Shown here one piece after another: positions 40,768 to 48,481 of a DNA stretch of 64,000 bases. Both the position numbers and the translations under genes were made by a program. The DNA is from DAIDKA01 sp963708865 (GTDB taxonomy: Bacteria; Pseudomonadota; Gammaproteobacteria; Steroidobacterales; Steroidobacteraceae): positions 372,001-436,000 of the forward strand of contig CAVPUC010000004.1 in assembly GCA_963708865.1 (NCBI GenBank). The letters run 5' to 3'. Below the pieces are notes generated by a model, which searched no databases, had not been told where the DNA came from, and saw only the letters and a list, made by a program, of their open reading frames with translations. The first letter of the stretch is position 1. Every line of letters begins with the position of its first letter.

Positions 40768-41130
40768 ATGGCCCGGATTCTGGCAGTAGATGATTCCCCG
40801 GTAATGCGCCAGATGGTCAAGGCGACCCTCGTCGAGGCCGGGCACGAGGTTTCGCAGGCCGCCAATGGCGAGGAGGCGTTGCGGGTCGCCGCAACTCAGG
40901 TCTTCGACATGGTGATCACGGACCTCAATATGCCGGTCATGGACGGCCTGGCGTTGATTCGCAATCTGCGACAGCTGCCGGCCTACGGCTCGTTGCCGAT
41001 GATCGCACTGACGACCGAGGCCACGACGGAAATCAAGCGCGCCGGTCGCGAGGCGGGTGCCACCGCGTGGGTCGTCAAACCGTTCAACCCAAAGCGACTG
41101 ATCGACGCCGTCGCTGAACTGCTGAACTGA
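40768..41130 (+). CDS. Second CheY-like response regulator
   Basis: Intact 120-residue receiver domain. It has AVDDSPVMRQMV, the phospho-Asp in VITDLNMPVMDG, LTTEA with the conserved Thr, and the Lys in VVKPFNPKRL. It lies inside the STAS-cheA-cheW-MCP operon, so it is a natural target of this CheA. It could be a phosphate sink for the fliA-linked CheY, which matters because no cheZ is visible. It lacks an output domain. Confidence 0.92.
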   Translation: MARILAVDDSPVMRQMVKATLVEAGHEVSQAANGEEALRVAATQVFDMVITDLNMPVMDGLALIRNLRQLPAYGSLPMIALTTEATTEIKRAGREAGATAWVVKPFNPKRLIDAVAELLN

Positions 41131-41145
41131 TCCGCAGATCACGCC

Positions 41146-41493
41146 ATGCATGCTGCCAAGAAAGTTCGGTGGACAATCGCGATGCCGGTACTGACCGCCG
41201 CGTTGTGGTATTCGGTGTCAGCCGGCGCCGAATGCGTGCTGCCCGCGGCGCCCAGCCGGGTTCCGGACGGCAGCGCGGCAACCGAGCAGGAAATGGTCGC
41301 AGCCATGCGCACGCTCAAGCAGTACAACGCCGATGTCAGCGACTACACCCAGTGCCTTGAATTTGAGCAGCGCCGCAACCGCATCAGTGTCATTGCCGGG
41401 GAAAGGCAAAAAGATCTCGCCCTGAATACGCTGGCGAGCGTGGCCGCACAGTTCAATGAGCAGGTGCGCCGTTTCAAAGCGCGGCACAGCTAA
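41146..41493 (+). CDS. Small secreted protein of unknown function in the chemotaxis operon
   Basis: Intact 115-residue frame with a probable signal peptide: basic MHAAKKVRW, hydrophobic TIAMPVLTAALWYSV, and a SAGA-E cleavage site. The mature part of about 85 residues has two cysteines (near ECVLP and TQCLEF) that could form a disulfide, and a helical, charged remainder (EMVAAMRTLKQYNADVSDY, NTLASVAAQFNEQVRRF). It lies between cheY and cheR in the same direction with short gaps. No family is recognised. A periplasmic partner of the adjacent receptor is possible but unsupported. Confidence 0.6.
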   Translation: MHAAKKVRWTIAMPVLTAALWYSVSAGAECVLPAAPSRVPDGSAATEQEMVAAMRTLKQYNADVSDYTQCLEFEQRRNRISVIAGERQKDLALNTLASVAAQFNEQVRRFKARHS

Positions 41494-41505
41494 GGAATGA
41501 TGCCC

Positions 41506-42417
41506 ATGCCACCTCTTGAGACACGGAACCCGAACACATCTGGCGCGACGGCGCCGGACAAATCAGGCGGATTCCGCGCCCTCGATGGCAGCGCCAGAAT
41601 TCGTGAATTCGCCTACGATGACGAGGACTTCGCGGCCATCAGCTCCCTGGTGAAATCGCTCACGGGCATCAACCTCACGCTGCAGAAACGGGAACTTGTG
41701 TATGGGCGGCTGGCGGTGCGGCTGCGGGCGCTGGAGGTGAGGACGTTCCGCGAATACCGGCAGATCGTTGCCGCGGATCTGGATGAGCAGATGCGCATGT
41801 GCAATGCCATCACCACTAATCTGACCGCGTTCTTCCGCGAAGCACACCATTTCGAACATCTGCGTGATCAAGTCCTGCCGGCACACCGCGAACGGCCGGG
41901 CCAGCGGCGACTGCGGATCTGGTCCGCCGGCTGCTCGACTGGCGAGGAACCCTACTCGATTGCCATGACGCTGCTGGAGGCGCTGCCGGAGGTGCTTGAG
42001 TGGGACGTACGGATCCTGGCGACCGACCTGGACTCGGACGTGCTCGCAACGGCCGCAAACGGGCGGTATCGCGCCGATCGGGTTAAGGGGCTGTCAGACG
42101 GCCGGCTGCGGCGATTTTTCACCGAGCACAAGGAACGCGGCACCAGCCTCTACATCGTACGTCCGGAAGTACGGCGCATGGTGATGTTCAAACAACTGAA
42201 TCTGACGCAGCCTCTGCCGATGAAAGGTCCGCTGGATGTCATCTTCTGCCGCAACACGGTGATCTACTTCGATCGGGAAACTCAGCGCGACCTCTTCAGC
42301 CGCATAGCACCGTTGCAGCGCCCGGGTGACCTCATGTACCTGGGACATTCGGAGAGCCTGCTCAGTGTCAGCACCGACTATGAATCCATTGGCCGCACGA
42401 CTTACCTACGGCGCTGA
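41506..42417 (+). CDS. cheR: Chemotaxis protein methyltransferase CheR
   Basis: Methylates receptor glutamates using S-adenosylmethionine. The intact frame (303-306 residues depending on which N-terminal ATG is used) has the N-terminal helical domain with LVKSLTGINLTLQKRELVYGRL, the junction TTNLTAFFREAHHFEHL, and the SAM site IWSAGCSTGEEPYSIAM. Also visible are ATDLDSDVL, DVIFCRNTVIYFD and LMYLGHSESL. It precedes cheD with one base between stop and start. Confidence 0.96.
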   Translation: MPPLETRNPNTSGATAPDKSGGFRALDGSARIREFAYDDEDFAAISSLVKSLTGINLTLQKRELVYGRLAVRLRALEVRTFREYRQIVAADLDEQMRMCNAITTNLTAFFREAHHFEHLRDQVLPAHRERPGQRRLRIWSAGCSTGEEPYSIAMTLLEALPEVLEWDVRILATDLDSDVLATAANGRYRADRVKGLSDGRLRRFFTEHKERGTSLYIVRPEVRRMVMFKQLNLTQPLPMKGPLDVIFCRNTVIYFDRETQRDLFSRIAPLQRPGDLMYLGHSESLLSVSTDYESIGRTTYLRR

Positions 42418-42418
42418 C

Positions 42419-43084
42419 ATGCTAGGCGAAACCGAACAGGCCGTGGTGATGCCCCCGGGAAGCGTGGCCCCCGCTGGGCTGCCCGGCTTCGACCAGGCGC
42501 AGCGCTTCTGGGAACGCGACACCTCACGTTGGACCGTGAAGCTGCTGCCCGGAGAGTGCTATGTCACACGCCACGACGAGGCCATCGTGACCGTGCTGGG
42601 CTCGTGCATTTCCGCCTGTATCCGCGATCCGCAGACGGGACTGGGCGGCATGAACCATTTCATGTTGCCGGAGCGGGGAGAAGGCTTCAAGGTGAGCCCG
42701 GATTCGGGCTTCAACCAGATCAATCGCTACGGCTGCTTCGCCATGGAGTCGCTGATCAATCATCTCGCCCGCCACGGCGGACAGCGTCCGCGCCTGGAGC
42801 TGAAGGTGTTCGGCGGCGGCCGCATTCTCAAATCGATGATCGATGTCGGGGCGCGCAACATCGCCTTCATCCACTCCTGGTCGCGAACCGAGGGTATGCG
42901 CCTGTCGGCGCAGGATCTGGGCGGAACGCAACCTCGCAAGCTGGTGTATTTTCCCGCCACCGGTCGCGCACGGGTGATGAAGCTGCCGCCGATCGAGAAC
43001 CGCAGCATTGCCGACCGCGAGCTTTACTACCTCGAGCACCTGCGCGAGGAACCGGACGAGGGGCACGTGGAGATCTTCAAGTGA
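42419..43084 (+). CDS. cheD: Chemoreceptor glutamine deamidase CheD
   Basis: Deamidates receptor glutamines. The catalytic Cys and His of the CheD family are visible: TVLGSCISACIRDPQTGLGGMNHFMLP. The LKVFGGGRILKSMIDVGARNI and LGGTQPRKLVYFPATGRARVMKLPP segments follow. ATG 42419, just after the cheR stop, is chosen over upstream starts inside cheR, giving about 221 residues. The end overlaps the GTG of cheB by four bases. Confidence 0.95.
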   Translation: MLGETEQAVVMPPGSVAPAGLPGFDQAQRFWERDTSRWTVKLLPGECYVTRHDEAIVTVLGSCISACIRDPQTGLGGMNHFMLPERGEGFKVSPDSGFNQINRYGCFAMESLINHLARHGGQRPRLELKVFGGGRILKSMIDVGARNIAFIHSWSRTEGMRLSAQDLGGTQPRKLVYFPATGRARVMKLPPIENRSIADRELYYLEHLREEPDEGHVEIFK

Positions 43085-44199
43085 CCGGCTTGAGCACCAC
43101 GGTGGCGAGAGTGCGGGTCCTGATCATCGACGACTCGGCCTATGCGCGCCAGATCATGACCGAGATCCTGAGCGCGGACTCCGGCATCGAGGTGGTCGGC
43201 TGCGCCGGCGATGCCCACGTGGCGCGCGAGATGATCCGCCGGCTCAATCCCGACGTGTTGACCCTGGATGTGGAAATGCCGCGCATGGACGGCCTGACGT
43301 TTCTGCGTAACTTGATGCGTCTGCGGCCGATGCCCGTGGTCATGGTGTCGTCCCTCACCGAGCGCGGGGCGGAGGTGACCCTGGAAGCCCTCGCCCTGGG
43401 CGCTGTCGACTTTCTGCCCAAGCCGCACATTGACCTGGGCGTCACGCTGCGCGACTACGCGGTGGAACTGGTCTCCAAAGTCAAAGCCGCCGCACGGATC
43501 GGCGTTCGTGCCACCACACCCAGCAGCGCTGGCGCAGCCCAGCGTGCCGGCGGCGCAAGCTTGCCGAAAGCCGTACGGCAGCCTGCGCAGATCAGCACCA
43601 CCGATATCATCCTCGCCATTGGCGCATCCACCGGCGGCACCGAAGCCATCCGTGAGTTGCTGAGCGGCCTGCCCGCCGATGCGCCAGGCACGGTCATCAC
43701 CCAGCATATCCCCAAGGCTTTCAGCGCGGCCTTTGCCAGGCGCCTTGACGAAAGCAGCGCCCTGCGGGTGCAGGAAGCCCACGACGGCCAGCAGATACTG
43801 CCCGGGCATGCCTTTGTCGCGCCGGGGGACAGTCATCTGCGAGTCGAGCGTTACGGTGCCCGCTACGTGTGCCGACTCGATCAGGGCGCACTCGTGAACC
43901 GCCACCGACCGTCGGTGGATGTGCTGTTCCAATCCGTGGCGCAGGCGGCCGGCGCACGCTCCATCGGGGTGCTGCTGACCGGCATGGGACGCGACGGTGC
44001 GCAGGGGCTGCTGCAGATGCGCGATGGCGGCGGCCAGACGATCGCCCAGGACGAGGCCAGCAGCGTCGTATGGGGCATGCCGGGCGAGGCGGTGGCGCTG
44101 GGTGCGGCGCTGCTGGTACTGCCGCTGTCGGCCATTGCCGCCAGGCTCACCGGTCTCGTAGCTGCGATGGACATCACGCGCGCGAGCCGCACGGCCTGA
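43081..44199 (+). CDS. cheB: Chemotaxis protein-glutamate methylesterase CheB
   Basis: Removes receptor methyl groups when phosphorylated by CheA. The N-terminal receiver has IIDDSAYARQIM, LTLDVEMPRMDGLTFL and VSSLTERG. The C-terminal esterase has the serine in AIGASTGGTEAI, the histidine in VITQHIPKAFSAAFARRL and the aspartate in LLTGMGRDGAQG. The intact frame is 372 residues from GTG 43081, which overlaps the cheD stop. With CheR, CheD and the receptor tether, this is a complete adaptation set. Confidence 0.97.
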   Translation: MTGLSTTVARVRVLIIDDSAYARQIMTEILSADSGIEVVGCAGDAHVAREMIRRLNPDVLTLDVEMPRMDGLTFLRNLMRLRPMPVVMVSSLTERGAEVTLEALALGAVDFLPKPHIDLGVTLRDYAVELVSKVKAAARIGVRATTPSSAGAAQRAGGASLPKAVRQPAQISTTDIILAIGASTGGTEAIRELLSGLPADAPGTVITQHIPKAFSAAFARRLDESSALRVQEAHDGQQILPGHAFVAPGDSHLRVERYGARYVCRLDQGALVNRHRPSVDVLFQSVAQAAGARSIGVLLTGMGRDGAQGLLQMRDGGGQTIAQDEASSVVWGMPGEAVALGAALLVLPLSAIAARLTGLVAAMDITRASRTA

Positions 44200-44232
44200 T
44201 ATTGTCCGACCGAATATGCGAAGGACTGCCCC

Positions 44233-45117
44233 ATGACAGCGACGACTGCACAACCCGAGCCCGGAAATTCGAACAAGGCCGCCTTTGAGTTCGTGCAGAT
44301 CCTTGCCGGGGAACTCAGTTCAGGCAAGGTTGAATTGCCGAGTTTTCCGGATATCGCCATCAAGGTGCGAAAGGTCCTGTCCGACGATGCGGTGACGCTC
44401 GACATGGTCGTGCGCATCGTGGGCTCAGAGCCGACGCTGGCGGCCCGTTTGCTGCAGATCGCCAATTCGGTGGCGGTGAACCGCACCGGCAGTGCAGTCA
44501 CGGACATGCGCAAGGCGGTGCAACGCATGGGTCTGAACATGGTCCGCAGTGCCGCGATTGCCTTTGCGATAACGCAAATGAAGAAAGCCAGCGAGCTTAA
44601 GGGACTCGAAGCGCCGATGTCGGCGTTGTGGAAACGCTGCACGGCGGTCGCCGCCATGGCGAACGTGGTCGCCCGACGCCTCACCAAGTTGAATCCCGAT
44701 ACTGCCTTGCTGGCGGGTCTGCTGCACGGCGTCGGTGAGCTGTACATTCTGGCGCGCGCCCATAAACATCCGGCCTTGTTTGCCAATCAACCCGTCTACG
44801 ACACCATCGTCCGCGACTGGCACGTGAGTGTCGCCAAGGCGCTGCTTGAGAACTGGGATATCTCCGAGGAGATCGTCCAGGCAGTCAGTGAATTTGAGGA
44901 TCTCGATCGCCGCCATACCGGGCCGCCTGACATGTCGGATGTGCTCACCGTGGCGCACCTGATGGTCAGTTACCAGGACTACCCCGAATCGATTGAATTG
45001 AACATGCAGGGTGTCGCCGCGGTCCAGCGCCTGGCGCTGGATTTCACGATCTGCACCACCATCATTCAGGAAACCCGTGGTGAGATCAAAGAACTGCAGG
45101 AGGCTCTTGGGGCCTAG
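44233..45117 (+). CDS. HDOD-domain protein 1
   Basis: Intact 294-residue protein with an HDOD domain over about residues 30-230: LPSFPDIAIKVRKVLSD, MVVRIVGSEPTLAARLLQIANSVA, ALLAGLLHGVGELYILA. The HD pair of catalytic phosphohydrolases is replaced by His-Gly here, so it is probably a signalling rather than an enzymatic module. It lies 33 bases after cheB and is paralogous to the next gene, suggesting a local tandem duplication. HDOD proteins elsewhere act in c-di-GMP and flagellar signalling; the role here is unknown. Confidence 0.85.
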   Translation: MTATTAQPEPGNSNKAAFEFVQILAGELSSGKVELPSFPDIAIKVRKVLSDDAVTLDMVVRIVGSEPTLAARLLQIANSVAVNRTGSAVTDMRKAVQRMGLNMVRSAAIAFAITQMKKASELKGLEAPMSALWKRCTAVAAMANVVARRLTKLNPDTALLAGLLHGVGELYILARAHKHPALFANQPVYDTIVRDWHVSVAKALLENWDISEEIVQAVSEFEDLDRRHTGPPDMSDVLTVAHLMVSYQDYPESIELNMQGVAAVQRLALDFTICTTIIQETRGEIKELQEALGA

Positions 45118-45144
45118 CATCACGCAAACCCTGGGTATGCAGTC

Positions 45145-46023
45145 ATGTCCGAATTCGAAATAGATATAGCCGCCGATACCAGCAAGGACGCTTTCCAGTT
45201 CGTCCAGGCACTGGCGGCCGAGCTGTCGCTCGGGGCCGTGGACATCCCGGGATTTCCGTCGATCGTTGCGCGCGTCCGTCATGTGCTCGCGGACGAGAGC
45301 GCCTCGGCCGACAAGGTGGCCCGCGTCGTCGGCGCCGACCCGGTACTGGCGGCGCGGCTGCTGAATCTCGCCAACTCCGTAGCGCTGCTGGGCACCGCCC
45401 GCCCCGCCACGGACCTGCGCACCGCGGTGAGTCGCGTTGGGCTGAATGCCGTCCGTACCACCACCCACGCCCATGCGATGCGCATTCTGAGCCAAAGCGA
45501 AGCGCTGCGCGGCCTGGAAAAGCTGCTCGATGTCCTTGCCCGGCAGACCGGCCAGGTGGCCAGTCTGTGCTACGTGGTGGCGGGGAAATACAGCCGCGTG
45601 CCCCCCGATGTGGCGATGCTCGCGGGCCTATTGCACAGCTGCGGCCGGCTCTATCTGCTAGTGCGCGCAGGAAACCACCGCGGTCTGTTTGCCGATGCCA
45701 ACTCCTTCCGCATTGTCGAGCGTGACTGGCACCTGAGCGTCGCCGTCGCGCTGCTTGAGAACTGGAATGTGCCCGAGGAGATCGTGCACGCGATCGCCGA
45801 AAGCGAGGATCTGTCCCGCGAGCCGCGCGGGGCACCTAATCTGACCGATGTGGTGATGCTGGCGGTGGCCATCGCGCGCCACGCTGGCCAGCCCGAGGTT
45901 CTCGAAGCGACCTTGCGCGACGTCAAGTGCCTGGCGCGGTTCGGCCTGGACGCCAGGGCTGTGGCGGAAATGCTGCAGGCGGCAAAGAAAGAGCTCGCGC
46001 AGCTGGAAACGGCCCTGACCTAG
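45145..46023 (+). CDS. HDOD-domain protein 2
   Basis: Intact 292-residue paralogue of the preceding gene. It shares the KDAFQFVQALAAELSLGAVDIPGFPSI start, the VVGADPVLAARLLNLANSVA helix, GLLHSCGRLYLLVRAGNH (His-Ser in place of His-Asp) and the ERDWHLSVAVALLENWNVPEEIVHAIAESEDL segment. It starts 27 bases after HDOD 1 and ends the chemotaxis operon. A hairpin at 46048-46066 separates it from the convergent flgM. Specific function unknown. Confidence 0.85.
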   Translation: MSEFEIDIAADTSKDAFQFVQALAAELSLGAVDIPGFPSIVARVRHVLADESASADKVARVVGADPVLAARLLNLANSVALLGTARPATDLRTAVSRVGLNAVRTTTHAHAMRILSQSEALRGLEKLLDVLARQTGQVASLCYVVAGKYSRVPPDVAMLAGLLHSCGRLYLLVRAGNHRGLFADANSFRIVERDWHLSVAVALLENWNVPEEIVHAIAESEDLSREPRGAPNLTDVVMLAVAIARHAGQPEVLEATLRDVKCLARFGLDARAVAEMLQAAKKELAQLETALT

Positions 46024-46047
46024 GACCGGCGGACGCATCTTGGGAGG

Positions 46048-46066
46048 GGCTGAGCGAGCCTCAGCC
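46048..46066. terminator. Hairpin between convergent HDOD 2 and flgM genes
   Basis: GGCTGAG, five-base loop, CTCAGCC: a perfect seven-pair stem in the 56-base gap between convergent genes. No clear T-run, so termination is inferred from position. Confidence 0.5.
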
Positions 46067-46079
46067 TGCTGGCGCGTGA

Positions 46080-46430
46080 CTACTCGGCGGACTCAGCGGA
46101 TTCAGCCGATTCGGCCGCCTCGGCCGAATCGTCCGGCAATAGCCGCTCAAACTGCAGCAGTTTGCTGGCAATGCGCTCCGGGGAGATTTTGTAAGTGCCG
46201 GCCGCGAGTGAATCGCGGATGCCGGCAACGCGTTCCTGACTGATCACGGGGATATCAATCAGCGCCTGCTCTGCCGTCGCCAGATGGCTGGCCGTGTCCG
46301 TGATCTGCACATTGTCAGTGGCGCCTGGACCTGCCGAGGCCGGGGCTGCAGACACCGGCGCACGCGGGCCAGCACCACCGGATGGCGCTGCGGGCGGGTT
46401 GCTGGTGACGTCACTGATCTTGCCGGACAC
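46080..46430 (-). CDS. flgM: FlgM-like anti-sigma28 factor, copy 1 (FliA-regulated)
   Basis: 116-residue intact frame from a GTG at 46430 with AAAGGAG upstream. The N-terminal half is disordered-type Pro/Ala/Ser sequence. The C-terminal FlgM pattern is clear: DNVQITDTASHLATAEQALIDIPVISQERVAGIRDSLAAGTYKISPERIASKLLQFERLL. The tail repeats Glu-Ser-Ala. A FliA-type promoter lies 25 bases upstream, as expected for feedback by a late-class FlgM. A second FlgM-like gene is present two genes upstream in the same direction. Confidence 0.85.
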   Translation of the reverse strand: MSGKISDVTSNPPAAPSGGAGPRAPVSAAPASAGPGATDNVQITDTASHLATAEQALIDIPVISQERVAGIRDSLAAGTYKISPERIASKLLQFERLLPDDSAEAAESAESAESAE

Positions 46431-46454
46431 GCGATGGCTCCTTTGTTACAGGCC

Positions 46455-46481
46455 TTAACGGCCGCAACCGGAGCAACTTGA
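46455..46481 (-). promoter_or_regulatory. Sigma28 (FliA) promoter of flgM copy 1
   Basis: On the minus strand: TCAAGTTG, 11 bases, GCCGTTAA, ending 24 bases before the GTG start. The element shares the same first 14 bases and the same -10 as the FliS-tPilZ promoter at 10872. Confidence 0.8.
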
Positions 46482-46541
46482 GGACTGTTTTTTAAGAACG
46501 CCGCCCGATTATGTACCATCGACCGGGTCGTTCAGGGACCT

Positions 46542-47033
46542 TCAGGCTTCCTTGAGAAGGCCATGACGTCCCGCCGCCACCGAACAGGTACCGCGCGGAC
46601 CGTAGGTCACGGTCTCGCGGCGGCCCTCGACCAGCACGCCCAGCCGCGCCTGCACATTCTGCAGCCGCGCACCAGCCATGGCGCCGTTGCGATCATTCAA
46701 GCTGCGGCAGTTAATGGCCGCGGCCGTACACCCCGCCCAGGCAGTCGCCAAGGTCCCCTGCGGATCGCACCAGCGCAGCAGGGCTTCGAGTCCTTTCAGA
46801 TCATGGGGCCGCCCCAGGGTGCGGCACAGCCCGCGCCGCTCATCATCCACTTTCAGGATCCGCGCCACGCATTTGTGCCGGGCGCGCATGGCGACGCCCA
46901 GCTCCTCCACCGCATTCTCCTGCATCAGCGCGTATTCACGGTCGAGCAGCACGGCCAGTTCCGCCAGGGCCGTCGTCTCCTCCCGAATCAGGCGGCCCAT
47001 GTGCTCGCGGCAAGTATGTAGATCCATGCTCAT
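46542..47033 (-). CDS. flgN: FlgN-like export chaperone for hook-filament junction proteins
   Basis: 163-residue intact frame with a helical N-terminal part typical of FlgN: CREHMGRLIREETTALAELAVLLDREYALMQENAVEEL, then RHKCVARILKVDDERRGLCR. The C-terminus ends in the usual short basic-Gly segment with TYGPRGTCSVAAGRHGLLKEA. FlgN escorts FlgK and FlgL, both encoded here at 55711-58798. The start overlaps the stop of the upstream flgM copy 2. Confidence 0.82.
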   Translation of the reverse strand: MSMDLHTCREHMGRLIREETTALAELAVLLDREYALMQENAVEELGVAMRARHKCVARILKVDDERRGLCRTLGRPHDLKGLEALLRWCDPQGTLATAWAGCTAAAINCRSLNDRNGAMAGARLQNVQARLGVLVEGRRETVTYGPRGTCSVAAGRHGLLKEA

Positions 47034-47422
47034 CCTTTCGCGGTATCGGCGAAGGCCTTCACTGGGCTCGATTGCGTGACCGAGCCCGCGGGTGTCGCCG
47101 CCTGAGCGTCAAATTTCTGCGCGCCAAGCAAGCCGTCGGCCACACGGCCGGAATCGACCCGGTAGGAACCGCTGTCCAGCGCCTGGCGAATGGCGTCCAC
47201 GCGGCTCTGATTGACGTCAGGGAGGCTTGCGATCTGCTGTTCCAGTTTGGCCAGCAGCTGCGCGGTGGGCGTTATCGCGACTTCATCAGGCTGGGTGGTC
47301 GCCGGCTGCAGCGCAGTCTGTGGCGGCGCGCTTTGGCCCTGCGCGGCTTGCGTTCTGTCGGTGGACCCGGAGCCCAGGTGGGCCAGGCCATTCACGTCCT
47401 GGCCACGATGGATCGTCGTCAC
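47030..47422 (-). CDS. flgM: FlgM-like anti-sigma28 factor, copy 2
   Basis: About 130 residues from a GTG at 47422 with GGAG eight bases upstream; an upstream ATG in the same frame is less convincing. The pattern is DEVAITPTAQLLAKLEQQIASLPDVNQSRVDAIRQALDSGSYRVDSGRVADGLLGAQ, the FlgM anti-sigma segment, followed by a 25-residue tail. It has the standard place between flgA and flgN, so it is the orthodox flgM; the copy at 46080 is the additional one. Confidence 0.85.
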   Translation of the reverse strand: MTTIHRGQDVNGLAHLGSGSTDRTQAAQGQSAPPQTALQPATTQPDEVAITPTAQLLAKLEQQIASLPDVNQSRVDAIRQALDSGSYRVDSGRVADGLLGAQKFDAQAATPAGSVTQSSPVKAFADTAKG

Positions 47423-47494
47423 GCTGCTTGCTCCTTCGCTTGTGCCGTGCAGTATCTGCCAAGCCAAGCAAAACGGTAGGACTGAGTTCGCATA

Positions 47495-48259
47495 TTACAG
47501 GGCCACCCGCACCACATCCGAAGACTCAACGACCCCTTCCACCACGTTCAGGGAGCTCAAGTTCTGCACCTGAATACGGGCCCCGGCGGGCGCATCCATC
47601 AGCGCCCGACCCGTGGCACGAATCTCGATGTCGGGTCCGCCGGCCAGCAAAGTGACCTCCTGACCGCGGTGAATCACCAAATCGGCGCCGAACATGTCGA
47701 CGGTCAGTGCAGTTCCCAGGGGCAGCGGACGGCGCACGGTGCGCCCCGCGAGCTCCGCAACCGAACTTAAGTACGCGGTAGCCGTACCCGCCGAGCGGCG
47801 CACATCGAGCGTCACATCATCGGCTCCCAGCCGCGCAGCCTGCGACACGGCATGGCGCAGCACCAGCACCGAGATGCGGCTCTCCACCACGACGGGCACG
47901 TAGACAGTCCAGTGCGTCGGACCCGCACAGCTGACCGCGACGGTGGCGCGGGCCGTGAGGTTACTGCCCGCGGGCAGCTGCGCCGTCAGCGCCGAGCCGC
48001 ACTTTGCCAGGCGCAGCCGGGTATCGATGGGTTGAACGGTGATGCTGGTCTCCGCTGCCCCCGCCGGGACCAGCGACCTTATATAAGAATGTGCCGCCGC
48101 CTCGATGCTGCCGACGCTTTCAATCACACGGGTGTCGGTGCCGGCGCCCAGCGTCGGCAAGGTCGCGCTCAGGAGCGCGGCCAAGGCCGCGAGGAGTCGG
48201 CCGTGACGGCGCAAGCCTGTGCAGGGCTGGCGTCGATTGTCTGTCGCTGAATGATTCAT
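47495..48259 (-). CDS. flgA: Flagellar P-ring assembly chaperone FlgA
   Basis: Periplasmic chaperone for FlgI. The C-terminal SAF-type domain has the family pattern (DDVTLDVRRS, GRTVRRPLPLGTALTVDMFGADLVIHRGQEVTLLAGGPDIEIRATGRALMDAPAGARIQVQNLSS) and ends VVRVAL. An N-terminal signal peptide is visible as LRRHGRLLAALAALLSATLPTLGAG. ATG 48259 gives 254 residues; a TTG at 48214 would start right at the signal peptide and fits better with the sigma54 element at 48272-48287, whose predicted start point falls near 48261. The frame is intact. Confidence 0.88.
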   Translation of the reverse strand: MNHSATDNRRQPCTGLRRHGRLLAALAALLSATLPTLGAGTDTRVIESVGSIEAAAHSYIRSLVPAGAAETSITVQPIDTRLRLAKCGSALTAQLPAGSNLTARATVAVSCAGPTHWTVYVPVVVESRISVLVLRHAVSQAARLGADDVTLDVRRSAGTATAYLSSVAELAGRTVRRPLPLGTALTVDMFGADLVIHRGQEVTLLAGGPDIEIRATGRALMDAPAGARIQVQNLSSLNVVEGVVESSDVVRVAL

Positions 48260-48271
48260 GCGGATGATCAG

Positions 48272-48287
48272 TGCAAATGGCGCGCCA
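48272..48287 (-). promoter_or_regulatory. Candidate sigma54 promoter of flgA
   Basis: On the minus strand TGGCGCGCCATTTGCA: GG-N10-GC spacing, one mismatch (A to G) from the consensus -24 element, full TTGCA -12. It is divergent from the flgB promoter 135 bases away. Confidence 0.65.
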
Positions 48288-48421
48288 GCTTGCCGTTTGA
48301 GGATCACCAGGCGGCAGCTGACGGCACTTTGCCGCTACCGAACGGCAAGCTTTTGCCACCCGTGTGACGCGGCTCACGCTTATTCGGCTGCAAACCGCGC
48401 GAATCCGGCCTTTGGCCCCGC

Positions 48422-48437
48422 TGGCATGCGTATTGCT
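48422..48437 (+). promoter_or_regulatory. Sigma54 promoter of the flgB operon
   Basis: TGGCATGCGTATTGCT, GG-N10-GC spacing, 45 bases before the flgB ATG. It heads the rod and hook operon. Confidence 0.8.
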
Positions 48438-48481
48438 ATTTCTCCCGCAGGACACTTTTTTGACGGACCGGATTACGAGTC

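Noticed and set aside
48343..48358. Second possible sigma54 element on the minus strand upstream of flgA (TGGCAAAAGCTTGCC)
   Set aside because: The GG to GC spacing is nine bases instead of ten, and a better element lies at 48272-48287.
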